Source: Rhodococcus sp. OK519
GTDB lineage: Bacteria; Actinomycetota; Actinomycetes; Mycobacteriales; Mycobacteriaceae
Direction: 5' to 3'
Assembly: GCF_003051005.1 (NCBI RefSeq)
Contig: NZ_QAOW01000008.1
Location: forward strand, 124,001 to 188,000
Length of the DNA: 64,000 bases
Made by a program: the position numbers and the translations under genes
Shown here: positions 16,851 through 26,680 of the stretch, in pieces
How the letters are laid out: each line of letters opens with the position of its first letter
Position numbering within the stretch: the first letter of the stretch is position 1
The notes under the pieces: generated by a model
Told to the model about the DNA's origin: nothing
The model's database searches: none
What the model saw: the letters and a program-made list of their open reading frames with translations, nothing else

Positions 16851-19180
16851 GACTCCCGTTCCTTCTCCTGCGGGTGGACCTCGATGAACAGCACGTCCTG
16901 AGGCTGCTCGTGTGTGGTGGCCTTGATCCGGTATCGAACGCCGAGCCAGCAGATCCACAGGAACGGCAGGACTCCGCCGATGATGAACACCACATCGCCC
17001 GGCAAACGCATCCATTCGAGCAGGAGGTTGCCCGGCTTGGTGAGTTCGGCGAGCGACCGCGCCTCGAAGTAGCCGTTGGCCACGGACTCGTACAGTTGCG
17101 CCACACCGAGCGGCAGCAGGGACGCGAACACCATCCAGGCCAGCCCGAGATTGAGGCACCAGAAGGACAGCCGCGCCAGTTTGTCGGGCCATCTCTCGGG
17201 CGGGATCAGATAGCGCAGCGCGAACAGTGACAGTCCGACCGCGAGGTTGCCGTACACGCCCATCATCGCGCCGTGTGCATGATTGGCGGTCAGACCGGTC
17301 CCGATCTCGTAGTACGACACGATCGGGAGGTTGATGAGGAAGCCGAAGATACCGGCGCCCAGGAAGTTCCAGAATCCGACCGCGACGAGGAACATCACGG
17401 CCCACCGATGCGGGAACGGTTTCGCGGTGCGCGACTGTTGCCGGGAACCGAGTTGCAGGAAGCTCCACGCCTCGACGGTCAGGAACGTCAACGGAATCAC
17501 CTCGAGTGCGGAGAAGAAGGCACCGAGAGCCATGTGCTCCACGGGCGTGCCCGAGAAGTACACGTGGTGCATCGTGCCGATCACACCACCCGCCGAGTAC
17601 AGCACGATGTCGAGGAAAATGATTCCGAGAGCGATCTTTTCGCGCACGACGCCGAGCATCACGAATACGTAGGCGACCATCACCGTGGTGAACAGTTCGA
17701 GGAAGTCCTCCACCCACAGGTGCACCACCCAGAAGCGCCAGAAGTCCGCGACGGACAGGTGCGTCTCGGTGCCCGCGAGCAACCCGACCGCGTAGAACAC
17801 CGGGATGGCGAGCGCCGAGTAGAAGAACAGCCACGGCATGTTGCCCCGCGACTCACCTTTCAACCTGGCCCGAATTCCGCGATAGATGATCGCGATCCAG
17901 AGGAACAGCCCGATGACCAACAGAACCTGCCACACCCGCGGCAGGTCGATGTACTCCCACTGTTGGTCGATGAACGGTGCGCCCAGCGACCACTCCACGC
18001 CGTAGATCGACAACGCCTCACCCGTCATGCTGCCGGCGACCACCAGTCCGACCGCACCCAGCAACCCGTAGGCCAGCAGGTGTTGATTCTTGGGTTCCTT
18101 TCCCGAAATAAACGGGGCCAGAAAGATTCCCGCCGCGAGGAATCCCGCGGCCGGCCACAGGATCGAGAGTTGGACATGCCAGGTCCGTGCAAGGTTGAAC
18201 GGCAGGTAGTCGGCCAGGTCGAACCCGTAGAAGCTGAGGAGATCCGAGCGATAGTGCGCGGTGGCGCCGCCGACGAGCGTCTGCCCGAGGAACAGCAGCG
18301 CGATGACGAAGAAGAACCACGCACACGCCCGTTGCGCGGGGGTGATCCGCACCTCGCCGGGCTGACGGAACGAGATCGCCGGGGCGTCGACACTGCGCCA
18401 GCCGATCTTCTGACTCCATCGCCCGTAGACGGCGAACAGGATTCCGGTACCACCGAGCAGCGCGATGAGCGACAACACGCTCCACACGACGATGTCGGCA
18501 GTGGGCTTGTTGTCCACCAACGGTTCCGGCGGCCAATTGTTGGTGTACGAATAGTCCACGCCGGGGCGCTCCGCGGCGGCCGCCCACGCCGTCCACGCGA
18601 AGAACGATGTGAGTTGTCTGATCTCGCCGGGGTCGCTGATCGCGTCGGGCAGCAATCCGTTCTCGTTGGCCTCGGGCCCGAAGAACGTGGCGTAATGCTT
18701 CTGCACCTCACCGAACGCCTTGACCTGACGGTCGGTGAGCACCAGCACGCCGGAGCTCTCGTCGTAGCGGTTGGTGCGGAACTCCTCGAGCATCACCGCA
18801 TCCGGATCCGGCACGCCCTCGCGCAGCAGGTCCTCACGCACGGTGGAGGCCGAGCGCCGCAGGTAGTCGGCGGTGTAGTCGGGCCCCAGGTAGCCGCCGT
18901 GCCCGACGATCGACCCGTACTGCATCAATCCGCGTTTGAGAAACAACTCCTGTCCAGCGACGATGTCGTTGCCGTCGAAGACCTGTTCGCCCGAACTATC
19001 CACCACGCGAACGGGTCTCGGCATCGAATCGGTGTAGGTGCGGTAGGCGAGGAACCCGAGAACGAAGAAACCGAAGACCATCACCAAGCCGACGGCTTGG
19101 ACCCACGTCTTCGAAATCTGCATCGGGGAACGTTTTCGGGGCGGCTCCGCACCGGTACGTTCGACGGTGTTGTGGGCCAT
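16847..19180 (-). CDS. norZ: Quinol-dependent nitric oxide reductase
   Basis: 777-residue single-subunit qNOR (NorB with an N-terminal NorC-like extension). It reduces nitric oxide to nitrous oxide with quinol electrons in the cytoplasmic membrane. After one helix, the extension carries GQELFLKRGLMQYGSIVGHGGYLGPDYTADYL, and has no heme c CxxCH motif, as expected for the quinol type. The catalytic part has HVQLSILWPAAGF, HLWVEDFLELF, HHVYFSGTP and LTANHAHGAMMGVYGNLAVG, providing heme and non-heme iron ligands. A GGAGG lies 8 bases before the ATG. It leads an operon with a cysteine-rich membrane protein and a slipin. In aerobic soil bacteria qNOR usually detoxifies NO. Confidence 0.95.
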   Translation of the reverse strand: MAHNTVERTGAEPPRKRSPMQISKTWVQAVGLVMVFGFFVLGFLAYRTYTDSMPRPVRVVDSSGEQVFDGNDIVAGQELFLKRGLMQYGSIVGHGGYLGPDYTADYLRRSASTVREDLLREGVPDPDAVMLEEFRTNRYDESSGVLVLTDRQVKAFGEVQKHYATFFGPEANENGLLPDAISDPGEIRQLTSFFAWTAWAAAAERPGVDYSYTNNWPPEPLVDNKPTADIVVWSVLSLIALLGGTGILFAVYGRWSQKIGWRSVDAPAISFRQPGEVRITPAQRACAWFFFVIALLFLGQTLVGGATAHYRSDLLSFYGFDLADYLPFNLARTWHVQLSILWPAAGFLAAGIFLAPFISGKEPKNQHLLAYGLLGAVGLVVAGSMTGEALSIYGVEWSLGAPFIDQQWEYIDLPRVWQVLLVIGLFLWIAIIYRGIRARLKGESRGNMPWLFFYSALAIPVFYAVGLLAGTETHLSVADFWRFWVVHLWVEDFLELFTTVMVAYVFVMLGVVREKIALGIIFLDIVLYSAGGVIGTMHHVYFSGTPVEHMALGAFFSALEVIPLTFLTVEAWSFLQLGSRQQSRTAKPFPHRWAVMFLVAVGFWNFLGAGIFGFLINLPIVSYYEIGTGLTANHAHGAMMGVYGNLAVGLSLFALRYLIPPERWPDKLARLSFWCLNLGLAWMVFASLLPLGVAQLYESVANGYFEARSLAELTKPGNLLLEWMRLPGDVVFIIGGVLPFLWICWLGVRYRIKATTHEQPQDVLFIEVHPQEKERES

Positions 19181-19363
19181 CTCGACACCTCCACCGGCGG
19201 ACTCACCCCGCCGCTGGACGCGTCATCGGGGGTCCCTTTGGGTTCACGGGCAATCGGAAACAGGAGGCCTCGCATGTGACGGTATCCCACGAACACCGAG
19301 GTTGCCCAGGTGTTTTCGTCGCAATCGACCGAATCGCGGCCAATGTGCCGAATGCGGGACGGG

Positions 19364-20527
19364 TCAGCGGAAGGCCGCGTGCCCCGTGAGCGCTCGGCCG
19401 ATCGACAGCAGATGCATCTCGCTGGTGCCCTCGTAGGTGAGCACCGATTCGAGGTTGTTGGCGTGCCGCAGCGGCGAGTATTCGAGGGTGATGCCGTTGG
19501 CGCCGAGAATGGTGCGGCACTCGCGGGCGATCGCGATGGCCTCGCGGACGTTGTTGAGCTTGCCGACGCTGATCTGGTCGGGTGTGATCTCGCCGCGATC
19601 CTTGATGCGGCCCAGCTGGATCGCGAGCAACATGCCCTTGCCCAGCTCCAAGGTCATGTCGGCGAGCTTCTCCTGGGTGAGCTGGTAGCCGGCGAGGGGG
19701 CGGTCGAACACCTCCCGTGTTCCGGCGTACGCGATCGCCGTCTCGAGACTGTCGCGGGCCGCGCCGAGGGCGCCGAACACGATGCCGAAGCGGGCCTCGT
19801 TGAGGCACGACAGCGGCGCACCGAGACTGTGTGCGCCCGGCAGCTGCGCCGAGGCCGGCAGGCGAACGCCGTCGAGCACCAACTCCGACGTCACCGACGC
19901 CCGCATCGACAGCTTGCCGTGCACGGTGTTGGCGGTGAATCCCGGTGTGTCCGTGGGGACGAGGAAGCCGCGCACGCCGTCGCCGGTCTGCGCCCACACG
20001 GTCGCGACGTCGGCCAGGCTGCCGTTGGTGATCCACATCTTGGTGCCGTCGAGGATCCAGTCGGAGCCGTCGCGGCGCGCGCGGGTGCGCATGCCCGCGG
20101 GGTTGGAACCGAAGTCGGGTTCGGTGAGGCCGAAGCAGCCGAGCGCCTCACCGGCCGCCAGACGCGGTAGCCACTCCTGCTTCTGTTCCTCCGACCCGTA
20201 CCGGTGGATCGAGAACATCGACAGCGAGCCCTGCACCGACACGAAGCTGCGCAGCCCGCTGTCGCCTGCCTCGAGTTCGAGGCAGGCGAGCCCGTAGCTG
20301 ACGGCGTTGGTACCGGCGCAGCCGTAGCCCTGCAGATGCATGCCGAACAGCCCGAGACCACCGAGCTCTCTCGCGACTTCCCGTGGCAGTGTTCCCGATT
20401 CGAACCATTCGGGCAGCTGCGGGCGCAGCCGATCGTCGACGAGCCGCCGGACCGTGGCCTGGACGTCGCGTTCCTCGTCACCGAGGAGGGCGTCGACCCC
20501 GAACAGGTCCAGCGGCTTCATCGTCAT
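19364..20527 (-). CDS. Acyl-CoA dehydrogenase, glutaryl-CoA dehydrogenase-like
   Basis: 387-residue FAD-dependent acyl-CoA dehydrogenase. CFGLTEPDFGSNPAGMRTRARR is the flavin/substrate loop, KMWITNGSLADVATVWAQT follows, and the C-terminus LTYEGTSEMHLLSIGRALTGHAAFR supplies the catalytic glutamate in YEGT. The last motif and LPEWFESG near the N-terminus are those of glutaryl-CoA dehydrogenases, which oxidise and decarboxylate glutaryl-CoA in lysine/tryptophan breakdown. The decarboxylation-specific residues were not checked, so substrate is provisional. ATG at 20527 begins one base after the stop of the ABC exporter gene, suggesting co-transcription with that exporter, though a functional link is not obvious. 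Confidence 0.88.
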   Translation of the reverse strand: MTMKPLDLFGVDALLGDEERDVQATVRRLVDDRLRPQLPEWFESGTLPREVARELGGLGLFGMHLQGYGCAGTNAVSYGLACLELEAGDSGLRSFVSVQGSLSMFSIHRYGSEEQKQEWLPRLAAGEALGCFGLTEPDFGSNPAGMRTRARRDGSDWILDGTKMWITNGSLADVATVWAQTGDGVRGFLVPTDTPGFTANTVHGKLSMRASVTSELVLDGVRLPASAQLPGAHSLGAPLSCLNEARFGIVFGALGAARDSLETAIAYAGTREVFDRPLAGYQLTQEKLADMTLELGKGMLLAIQLGRIKDRGEITPDQISVGKLNNVREAIAIARECRTILGANGITLEYSPLRHANNLESVLTYEGTSEMHLLSIGRALTGHAAFR

Positions 20528-20528
20528 G

Positions 20529-22460
20529 TCAGTCCATCGCTCCCGCAAACTGGCTGTTGTACAGGTCGTAGTACGCGCCGCGCCGCTCGAGCAGCTGGTC
20601 GTGATGACCCTGCTCCACGATGTGTCCGTCCTCCATGACGACGATCAGGTCGGCGTCGCGGATGGTGGAGAGCCGGTGCGCGATCACGAAGCTCGTGCGG
20701 TCGCTGCGCAGCTGCGCGGTCGCCTGCTGCACCAGAAGCTCGGTGCGGGTGTCGACGGAGCTGGTGGCCTCGTCGAGGATCAGGATCGACGGCTGCGCAA
20801 TGAACGCGCGGGCGATGGTGATGAGCTGCTTCTCACCGGCACTGACGTTGCTGCCCTCCTCGTCGATGACCGTGTCGTAGCCGTCGGGCAGCATGTGCAC
20901 GAAGCGGTCGACGTAGCTCATCCGGGCGGCCTCACGGACCTGTTCGTCGGTGGCGTTGGGGCGGCCGTACGCGATGTTGTCGCGGATGGTGCCACCGAAC
21001 AGCCACGTGTCCTGCAGAACCATGCCGATCCGCGAACGCAGATCGTCGCGGGTCATCTGCGAGATGTCGGTGCCGTCGAGGGTGATTCGGCCGCCGTCGA
21101 TCTCGTAGAACCGCATGATGAGGTTCACCAGCGTCGTCTTGCCGGCACCTGTCGGGCCGACGATCGCGACCATCTGGCCCGGCTCCGCGGTGAGCGAGAG
21201 CCCCTCGATGAGCGGGGTCTCCGGGTTGTAGCCGAAGCGGACGTCCTCGAACTGCACGCGACCGCGGGCCTGCGCCGGCGTCGCGGCGGGATCCGGATCC
21301 TCGGACTCCTCGTCCTCGTCGAGCACTGCGAACACGCGCTCGGCGGACGCGATGCCCGACTGCAGCAGGTTCACCATGGAACCGATCTGTGTGAGCGGCT
21401 GCGTGAACTGACGCGAGTACTGGATGAACGCCTGTACGTCGCCGAGGCTCATGGTGCCCGACGCCACCCGCATGCCGCCGATCACGGCGATCGCGACGTA
21501 GTTCAGGTTGCCCAGGAACATGATTGCCGGCATCACCATGCCGGAGATGAACTGCGCCTTGAACCCGGACTGGTAGAGCTGCTCGTTCTTGCCCTGGAAC
21601 TCGGCCTGCACCTCACGGCCGCGGCCGTACGCGGTGACGAGTTCGTGGCCGGTGAGGGACTCCTCGATCTGTCCGTTGAGCTCGCCGGTGGTCTTCCACA
21701 CGGCCGCGAAGTGCGGCTTGGAGCGCTTCGCGATCTTCGCCGCGACGACGGCCGACAGCGGCACCGTCAGCACAGCGATGAGCGCCAGCAGCGGCGAGAT
21801 GATGATCATCATCGCGAGGATGCCGATGACGCTCAGCGTCGCGATGACGAGCTGACTCAGTGTCTGCTGCAGGCTCTGCGAGACGTTGTCGATGTCGTTG
21901 GTGACGCGGCTGAGCAGGTCACCACGCGAGCTGGTGTCGAAGTAACGCAGCGGAAGTCGGTTGATCTTGCGTTCGACGTCGTTGCGCAGCTGACGCACGA
22001 CACCCTGCACGATGTTGTTGAGCAGGTACGCGGCCGCCCACGACACGAACGCCGACCCGAGGTACAGGGCCAGCACCAGCGCGAGCACCTGGCCGATCGC
22101 GGTGAAGTCGATCCCGACACCCGGCACGACGTCCATGCCCGAGACCATGTCGGCGAACTGGTTCTGTCCGGCTGCGCGCAGCCCCTCGACGGCCTGGTCC
22201 TTCGTCAGGCCCTCGGGAAGCTGCCGGCCGATGACACCGTCGAAGATGATGTTGGTGGCGTGGCCCATCAGGCGCGGGCCGATCACCGACAGCACGACGC
22301 TCGCCACGGCGAGGATCAGGACGAAGCTGACCGCCATCCGCTGCGGGCCGAGCCGTCCGAGCAGGCGCTTCATGGACGCGCCGAAGTTCTCCGCCTTCGC
22401 GGTGGCGGGCGCCCCGGGGGCTCCGGGCATGGGGGGCGAGGATTGGGTCGCGGTGCTCAC
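20529..22460 (-). CDS. ABC exporter, fused membrane/ATPase subunit (second partner)
   Basis: 643 residues: a disordered proline/alanine-rich start, six membrane helices (about 40-380), then an ATPase domain with Walker A GPTGAGKTTL, signature VSAGEKQL, and Walker B LILDEATSSVD with the catalytic glutamate present. The signature departs from LSGGQ. Together with its coupled partner at 22457-24190, which has a normal-like signature but a changed Walker B, this fits a heterodimeric exporter with one degenerate ATP site, as in LmrCD or TM287/288. Likely substrates are lipids or drugs, not determinable here. The GTG start overlaps the partner's stop (GTGA). Confidence 0.92.
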   Translation of the reverse strand: MSTATQSSPPMPGAPGAPATAKAENFGASMKRLLGRLGPQRMAVSFVLILAVASVVLSVIGPRLMGHATNIIFDGVIGRQLPEGLTKDQAVEGLRAAGQNQFADMVSGMDVVPGVGIDFTAIGQVLALVLALYLGSAFVSWAAAYLLNNIVQGVVRQLRNDVERKINRLPLRYFDTSSRGDLLSRVTNDIDNVSQSLQQTLSQLVIATLSVIGILAMMIIISPLLALIAVLTVPLSAVVAAKIAKRSKPHFAAVWKTTGELNGQIEESLTGHELVTAYGRGREVQAEFQGKNEQLYQSGFKAQFISGMVMPAIMFLGNLNYVAIAVIGGMRVASGTMSLGDVQAFIQYSRQFTQPLTQIGSMVNLLQSGIASAERVFAVLDEDEESEDPDPAATPAQARGRVQFEDVRFGYNPETPLIEGLSLTAEPGQMVAIVGPTGAGKTTLVNLIMRFYEIDGGRITLDGTDISQMTRDDLRSRIGMVLQDTWLFGGTIRDNIAYGRPNATDEQVREAARMSYVDRFVHMLPDGYDTVIDEEGSNVSAGEKQLITIARAFIAQPSILILDEATSSVDTRTELLVQQATAQLRSDRTSFVIAHRLSTIRDADLIVVMEDGHIVEQGHHDQLLERRGAYYDLYNSQFAGAMD

Positions 22461-24190
22461 AGCGCCTCCTGAACAGAACGCTGGGACTCGACGATCTCGA
22501 CGTACGTCGAACAGGTCTCGAGCAGTTGCTCGTGGGTGCCGATGCCGACGGTCGCGCCCTCCTCGAGGACGATGATCTGGTCGGCGTCGATGATGGTCGA
22601 TACGCGCTGGGCGACGATGATGACGCAGGCGTCCTCGGTCTCGGGCCGCAACGCCGCGCGCAGTCGCATGTCGGTCGTCAGGTCGAGCGCCGAGAACGAA
22701 TCGTCGAACAGGTACACCGCGGGACGCCGGACGACGGCCCGCGCGATCGCGAGTCGCTGCCGCTGACCACCGGAGACCGTGGTGCCGCCCTGCGAGATCG
22801 GGGACTCGAGGCCCTCAGGCATTGCGCGGACGAAGTCGGCCGCCTGCGCGATCTCGAGCGCCTGCCACAGTTCGTCGTCGGTGGCGTCGGGCTTGCCGTA
22901 GCGCAGGTTGCTGGCGACGGTGCCGGAGAACAGGAACGCCTTCTGCGGAACCAGACCGATCTGCGACCGCAGGAGGTCCGCGTCGAGCTCACGGACGTCG
23001 GTGCCGGACACCGTGACCGCGCCGGACGTGACGTCGATGAGCCGCGGGATCAGGCCCAGCAGCGTGGTCTTGCCGGAACCGGTGCCGCCGATGATCGCGG
23101 TGGTCTTGCCGGGCTCGGCGGTGAAGCTGATGCCGCGGAGCACAGGCTCGTCGGCACCCGGGTACTTGAACTCGGCGTCGCGGAACTCCACGAGAGCCGG
23201 CTGGTCCATGACCGTGACGGGATTCGACGGCGCCACCACCGACGGCTCGGTGTCGAGGACCTCGGTGATGCGCTCGGCACACACCGCGGCACGGGGGGCG
23301 AGCATCGCGATCATCGACGCCATCATCACGGCCATGAGGATCTGCATGATGTAGCTGAGCATCGCGGTGAGCGAACCGACGCCCATGGTGCCGTTGTCGA
23401 TCTCGTGGCCACCGAACCAGATCACCGCGACGCTCGTCAGGTTCGCGATCATCATCACGAGCGGGATCATCAGCGCCGTCATGCGACCCACCCGCAGGGC
23501 GGTGTCGGTGAGGGCGCCGTTGGCCTCGTCGAACCGTTCGGCCTCGGAACGTTCACGCACGAAGGCTCGCACGACCCGGATACCGGTGATCTGCTCGCGC
23601 AGAACCCGGTTCACGGCGTCGATGCGCGTCTGCATCGTGCGGAACGAGGGCACCAACTTGGTGATCATCACGATCATCGTGAGCGCGAGCAGCGGCACGC
23701 TGACCGCGAGAATCCACGACAGTCCGGCATCCTCGCGGATCGCCATGATGATGCCGCCGACGCACATGATGGGCGCCATCACCAGGATCGTGGCGCTCAG
23801 CACCACCATCATCTGCACCTGCTGGACGTCGTTGGTGCTGCGAGTGATGAGCGACGGGGCGCCGAATCGTCCGACCTCGCGGGACGAGAACGCCCGCGCG
23901 CGGCCGACGATCGCGGCACGCACGTCGCGGCCGAAGCCCATCGCGGCTCGGGCACCGAAGAACACCGAGCCGATGGAGCAGATGATCTGCACCAAGGTCA
24001 CGAGCAGCATCTTGCCGCCCGCGCTCATGATGTAGTTGGTGTCGCCGGCCGCCACTCCGTTGTCGATCAGGTCGGCATTGACGCTGGGGAGATACAGCGC
24101 GGCGCCGGTGGCGACGAGTTGAAGGAGGATGACGCCGGTGAGGTCGCGCTTGTAGGGCCCCAGATAGGTGCCGAGGAGTCTGATCAGCAT
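22457..24190 (-). CDS. ABC exporter, fused membrane/ATPase subunit (first partner)
   Basis: 577 residues with six membrane helices and one ATPase domain. Walker A reads GGTGSGKTTLL, the signature VSGGQRQRLAIARA, and Walker B VYLFDDSFSALD, where aspartate replaces the usual catalytic glutamate. This marks the degenerate half of a heterodimeric multidrug or lipid exporter. It is the first gene of a coupled pair with the gene that begins at 22460, and glutaryl-CoA dehydrogenase-like follows. ATG at 24190 begins 31 bases after a terminator that closes the upstream MMPL gene, so the promoter must lie in a short gap. Confidence 0.92.
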   Translation of the reverse strand: MLIRLLGTYLGPYKRDLTGVILLQLVATGAALYLPSVNADLIDNGVAAGDTNYIMSAGGKMLLVTLVQIICSIGSVFFGARAAMGFGRDVRAAIVGRARAFSSREVGRFGAPSLITRSTNDVQQVQMMVVLSATILVMAPIMCVGGIIMAIREDAGLSWILAVSVPLLALTMIVMITKLVPSFRTMQTRIDAVNRVLREQITGIRVVRAFVRERSEAERFDEANGALTDTALRVGRMTALMIPLVMMIANLTSVAVIWFGGHEIDNGTMGVGSLTAMLSYIMQILMAVMMASMIAMLAPRAAVCAERITEVLDTEPSVVAPSNPVTVMDQPALVEFRDAEFKYPGADEPVLRGISFTAEPGKTTAIIGGTGSGKTTLLGLIPRLIDVTSGAVTVSGTDVRELDADLLRSQIGLVPQKAFLFSGTVASNLRYGKPDATDDELWQALEIAQAADFVRAMPEGLESPISQGGTTVSGGQRQRLAIARAVVRRPAVYLFDDSFSALDLTTDMRLRAALRPETEDACVIIVAQRVSTIIDADQIIVLEEGATVGIGTHEQLLETCSTYVEIVESQRSVQEAL

Positions 24191-24220
24191 GGTTTGCGAA
24201 GGTTACCAATCGAAAGGACG

Positions 24221-24263
24221 AAAAAGGAGGGATCAGGCCCACGTATTCGGACCCGATCCCTCC
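24221..24263 (-). terminator. Rho-independent terminator of the MMPL gene
   Basis: Arms GGAGGGATC (24226-24234) and GATCCCTCC (24255-24263) pair perfectly. Read on the minus strand, the stem is followed by TTTTT (24225-24221). It lies about 40 bases downstream of the MMPL stop in the direction of transcription and separates that gene from the ABC exporter operon. Confidence 0.8.
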
Positions 24264-24304
24264 CTCTTCATCGAATGTTCACAGTCTCTTCCAGGAGACC
24301 TCTT

Positions 24305-26653
24305 CTAGGAGACCGTGGCGTCTTCGAGGTCCTGCTTGTCCCGCGGTAGTGCGCGGGTGAGCTTCTCGCCCTCGATGTCGACGTTGGGCAGGATCTTGTC
24401 GAGCCACTTGGGCAGCCACCATGCCTTGTCGCCGAGCAGGGCCATCACCGCGGGGATGAGCACCATGCGGACGATGAACGCGTCGAAGAGCACCGCCGCG
24501 GCGAGCGCGAAACCGATCGACTTGATGAACGAGTTGGGCTCGAGCATGAACGCCCCGAACACCGAGATCATGATCAGCGCGGCGGCGGCCACCACGCGGG
24601 CGCCGTGACTGAAGCCGATTGTCATGGCGCCCTTGGCGGACGCGCCGTGCACGTACTCCTCGCGCATCCGGGTCACCAGGAACACCTGGTAGTCCATCGC
24701 GAGACCGAACACCACACCGATCAGGAAGATCGGCATGAAGCTGACCAGAGGCTGCGGGTTGGCGATCAGCCCGCCCCAGCCCTCCTGGAAGATCGCGACG
24801 GTGGCGCCGAAGGTGGCGGCCACGCTGAGCAGGAAGCCGAGGGCCGCGGTCAGCGGCACCAGGATCGAGCGGAATACCAGCATCAGCAGGATGAACGCGA
24901 GCCCGACCACGATGATCAGGTACGGCACCAGAGCCTCGAGCAAGCGGTCCGAGACATCGGTCTCGAGCGCGGTCTGTCCGGTGACGCCGTAGTTGACGCC
25001 GATCTGTTCGTTGAGCGCGCCCTCACCGTCACGGATGGACTGCATCAGGTCGATCGTCTTCTCGTCGGTCGGTGCGCTGCCGGGAGTCACCAGGACCTGC
25101 GCGGTGTCTCCCGCCGGGTTCATGGCCACGATCTGGGCATTGACGACATCGTCCTGCGCGGAGATGGTCCGGACCACCTCACCGAAGGCCTCCGACGCCG
25201 GGACGGTGGCGTCCTGGGCATCGACGACGACGAGCAGCGGGGCGTTACGGCCGGGGCCGAACGCGTCGGACACCCGGTCGTAGGCCTGCCGCGAGCTGGT
25301 GGCGGGGTCGCCGGTGCTCTCGGACGGCAGGGCCAGCTTGAGTCCGGCGGCCGGCAGCGCCAGCGCGCCGAGGACGACGATTCCGGCAATCAGCGGGATC
25401 GCAGGCTTACGGGCGACCCAGCCTGCGTAGCGGGCGGCCGGACCGGGGGCCGCGTCCGCCGCCTCCGGATCCGGAGCCTTGACGAACGGAACCTTGCCTG
25501 CGAACGCCTTGCGGCCCAGCAGACCGAGGAAGGCGGGCAGGAAGGTGAGCGCGACGAGCACCGCGACGAACACGGAGAACGCCGCTGCCATACCCATGTC
25601 GCTGAGGAACTTGATGCCGACGACGCGGAGCGCCACGAGCGCGATGATCACCGTCAGGCCGGCGAACACGACAGCCGAACCGGCGGTGCCGACCGCGCGG
25701 CCCGCCGCCTCCTCGCGGTTGCCGCTGACGCTGACCTCATGCTTGAAGCGGGAGACGATGAACAGCGAGTAGTCGATGGCCACGGCGAGGCCGATCATCA
25801 CCGCCAGGGTCGGAGTCATCGACCCGAGTTCGGTGAATCCGGTCGCGACGGTGATACCCAGGCTGCCGATGCCGACACCGATGATCGCGGCGATCAACGG
25901 CAGTCCGGCGGCAACGAGGGAACCGAACGTGAGCAGCAGAACCACGGCGGCGACGGCCAGGCCGATCAGTTCCGCGGATCCGCCCGGCATCTCGGGGGCC
26001 TGCGCGGCAGTGCCGCTGAGCTCGACCGTCAGTCCCGCATCCCGCGCGACCTGGGCGGCGGCCACGACCTGATCGGTCAGTTCGACGTTGACATCCTCGA
26101 AGGTGCCGGAGAAGGGAACCTCCACGTAGCCGACGGTCTTGTCCGGGCTCAGCGGAGACAGCGCCGCGGCGTCGGCCAGCGCAACGTCGACGGGTGTGCC
26201 GGCCTGTTCGGCCTGCGCCGTCACCATCTCGGTCAGACCGGCATCGGCGACCACCGGGTTGACCAGCGCACCCTGAGCGGCCTCGGGGGAGGCGGTGGCC
26301 GGGTCGACCTTGGCGGCCGGGTCGACGAGCTCGATGCCGCGAACCTGGGCCAGGGTCGCGTCCATCGCGGCCTGGTTCTCCGGGCTGTCGAGGGTCTGAC
26401 CCTCGGGGGCAGCGAAGACGTACCGCGCGGAGATGGAGCTGAACGGATCCTTGGCCGAGGCGGGGAACCGCTCGGCCATCAGGTCCTGCGCCTTCTGCGC
26501 CGGCGTCCCGGGAATCGAGAACGAGTCGTTCGTCGGTCCCGACAGGGTTGCGGCGCCGACCCCCATCAGCACGAGGATGGCCAGCCAGATGGAGAGGACC
26601 GTGCCTTTTCGCCGGTAGGCGAATCGGCCGATCCGATAGAGATAGGTGGCCAT
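24305..26653 (-). CDS. MMPL-family RND transporter
   Basis: 782-residue inner-membrane pump with the two-fold MMPL layout. A first helix lies at about residues 20-38 (VLSIWLAILVLMGVGAATL), then a periplasmic domain, five helices around LIGLAVAAVVLLLTFGSLVAAGLPLIAAIIGV with the motif AVAIDYSLFIVSRFKHE, a second periplasmic domain, and a repeat with GLAMDYQVFLVTRMREEY. The paired (A)IDYSLFI / (A)MDYQVFL motifs carry the proton-relay aspartates. Size and motifs match the YdfJ-like actinobacterial branch rather than the large mycobacterial MmpL lipid exporters. It starts 27 bases after a TetR gene on the same strand, and a terminator follows. The substrate is unknown; TetR control suggests efflux. 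Confidence 0.92.
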   Translation of the reverse strand: MATYLYRIGRFAYRRKGTVLSIWLAILVLMGVGAATLSGPTNDSFSIPGTPAQKAQDLMAERFPASAKDPFSSISARYVFAAPEGQTLDSPENQAAMDATLAQVRGIELVDPAAKVDPATASPEAAQGALVNPVVADAGLTEMVTAQAEQAGTPVDVALADAAALSPLSPDKTVGYVEVPFSGTFEDVNVELTDQVVAAAQVARDAGLTVELSGTAAQAPEMPGGSAELIGLAVAAVVLLLTFGSLVAAGLPLIAAIIGVGIGSLGITVATGFTELGSMTPTLAVMIGLAVAIDYSLFIVSRFKHEVSVSGNREEAAGRAVGTAGSAVVFAGLTVIIALVALRVVGIKFLSDMGMAAAFSVFVAVLVALTFLPAFLGLLGRKAFAGKVPFVKAPDPEAADAAPGPAARYAGWVARKPAIPLIAGIVVLGALALPAAGLKLALPSESTGDPATSSRQAYDRVSDAFGPGRNAPLLVVVDAQDATVPASEAFGEVVRTISAQDDVVNAQIVAMNPAGDTAQVLVTPGSAPTDEKTIDLMQSIRDGEGALNEQIGVNYGVTGQTALETDVSDRLLEALVPYLIIVVGLAFILLMLVFRSILVPLTAALGFLLSVAATFGATVAIFQEGWGGLIANPQPLVSFMPIFLIGVVFGLAMDYQVFLVTRMREEYVHGASAKGAMTIGFSHGARVVAAAALIMISVFGAFMLEPNSFIKSIGFALAAAVLFDAFIVRMVLIPAVMALLGDKAWWLPKWLDKILPNVDIEGEKLTRALPRDKQDLEDATVS

Positions 26654-26680
26654 GACGGCTCCTTCGCGATCGGGTGGGGT

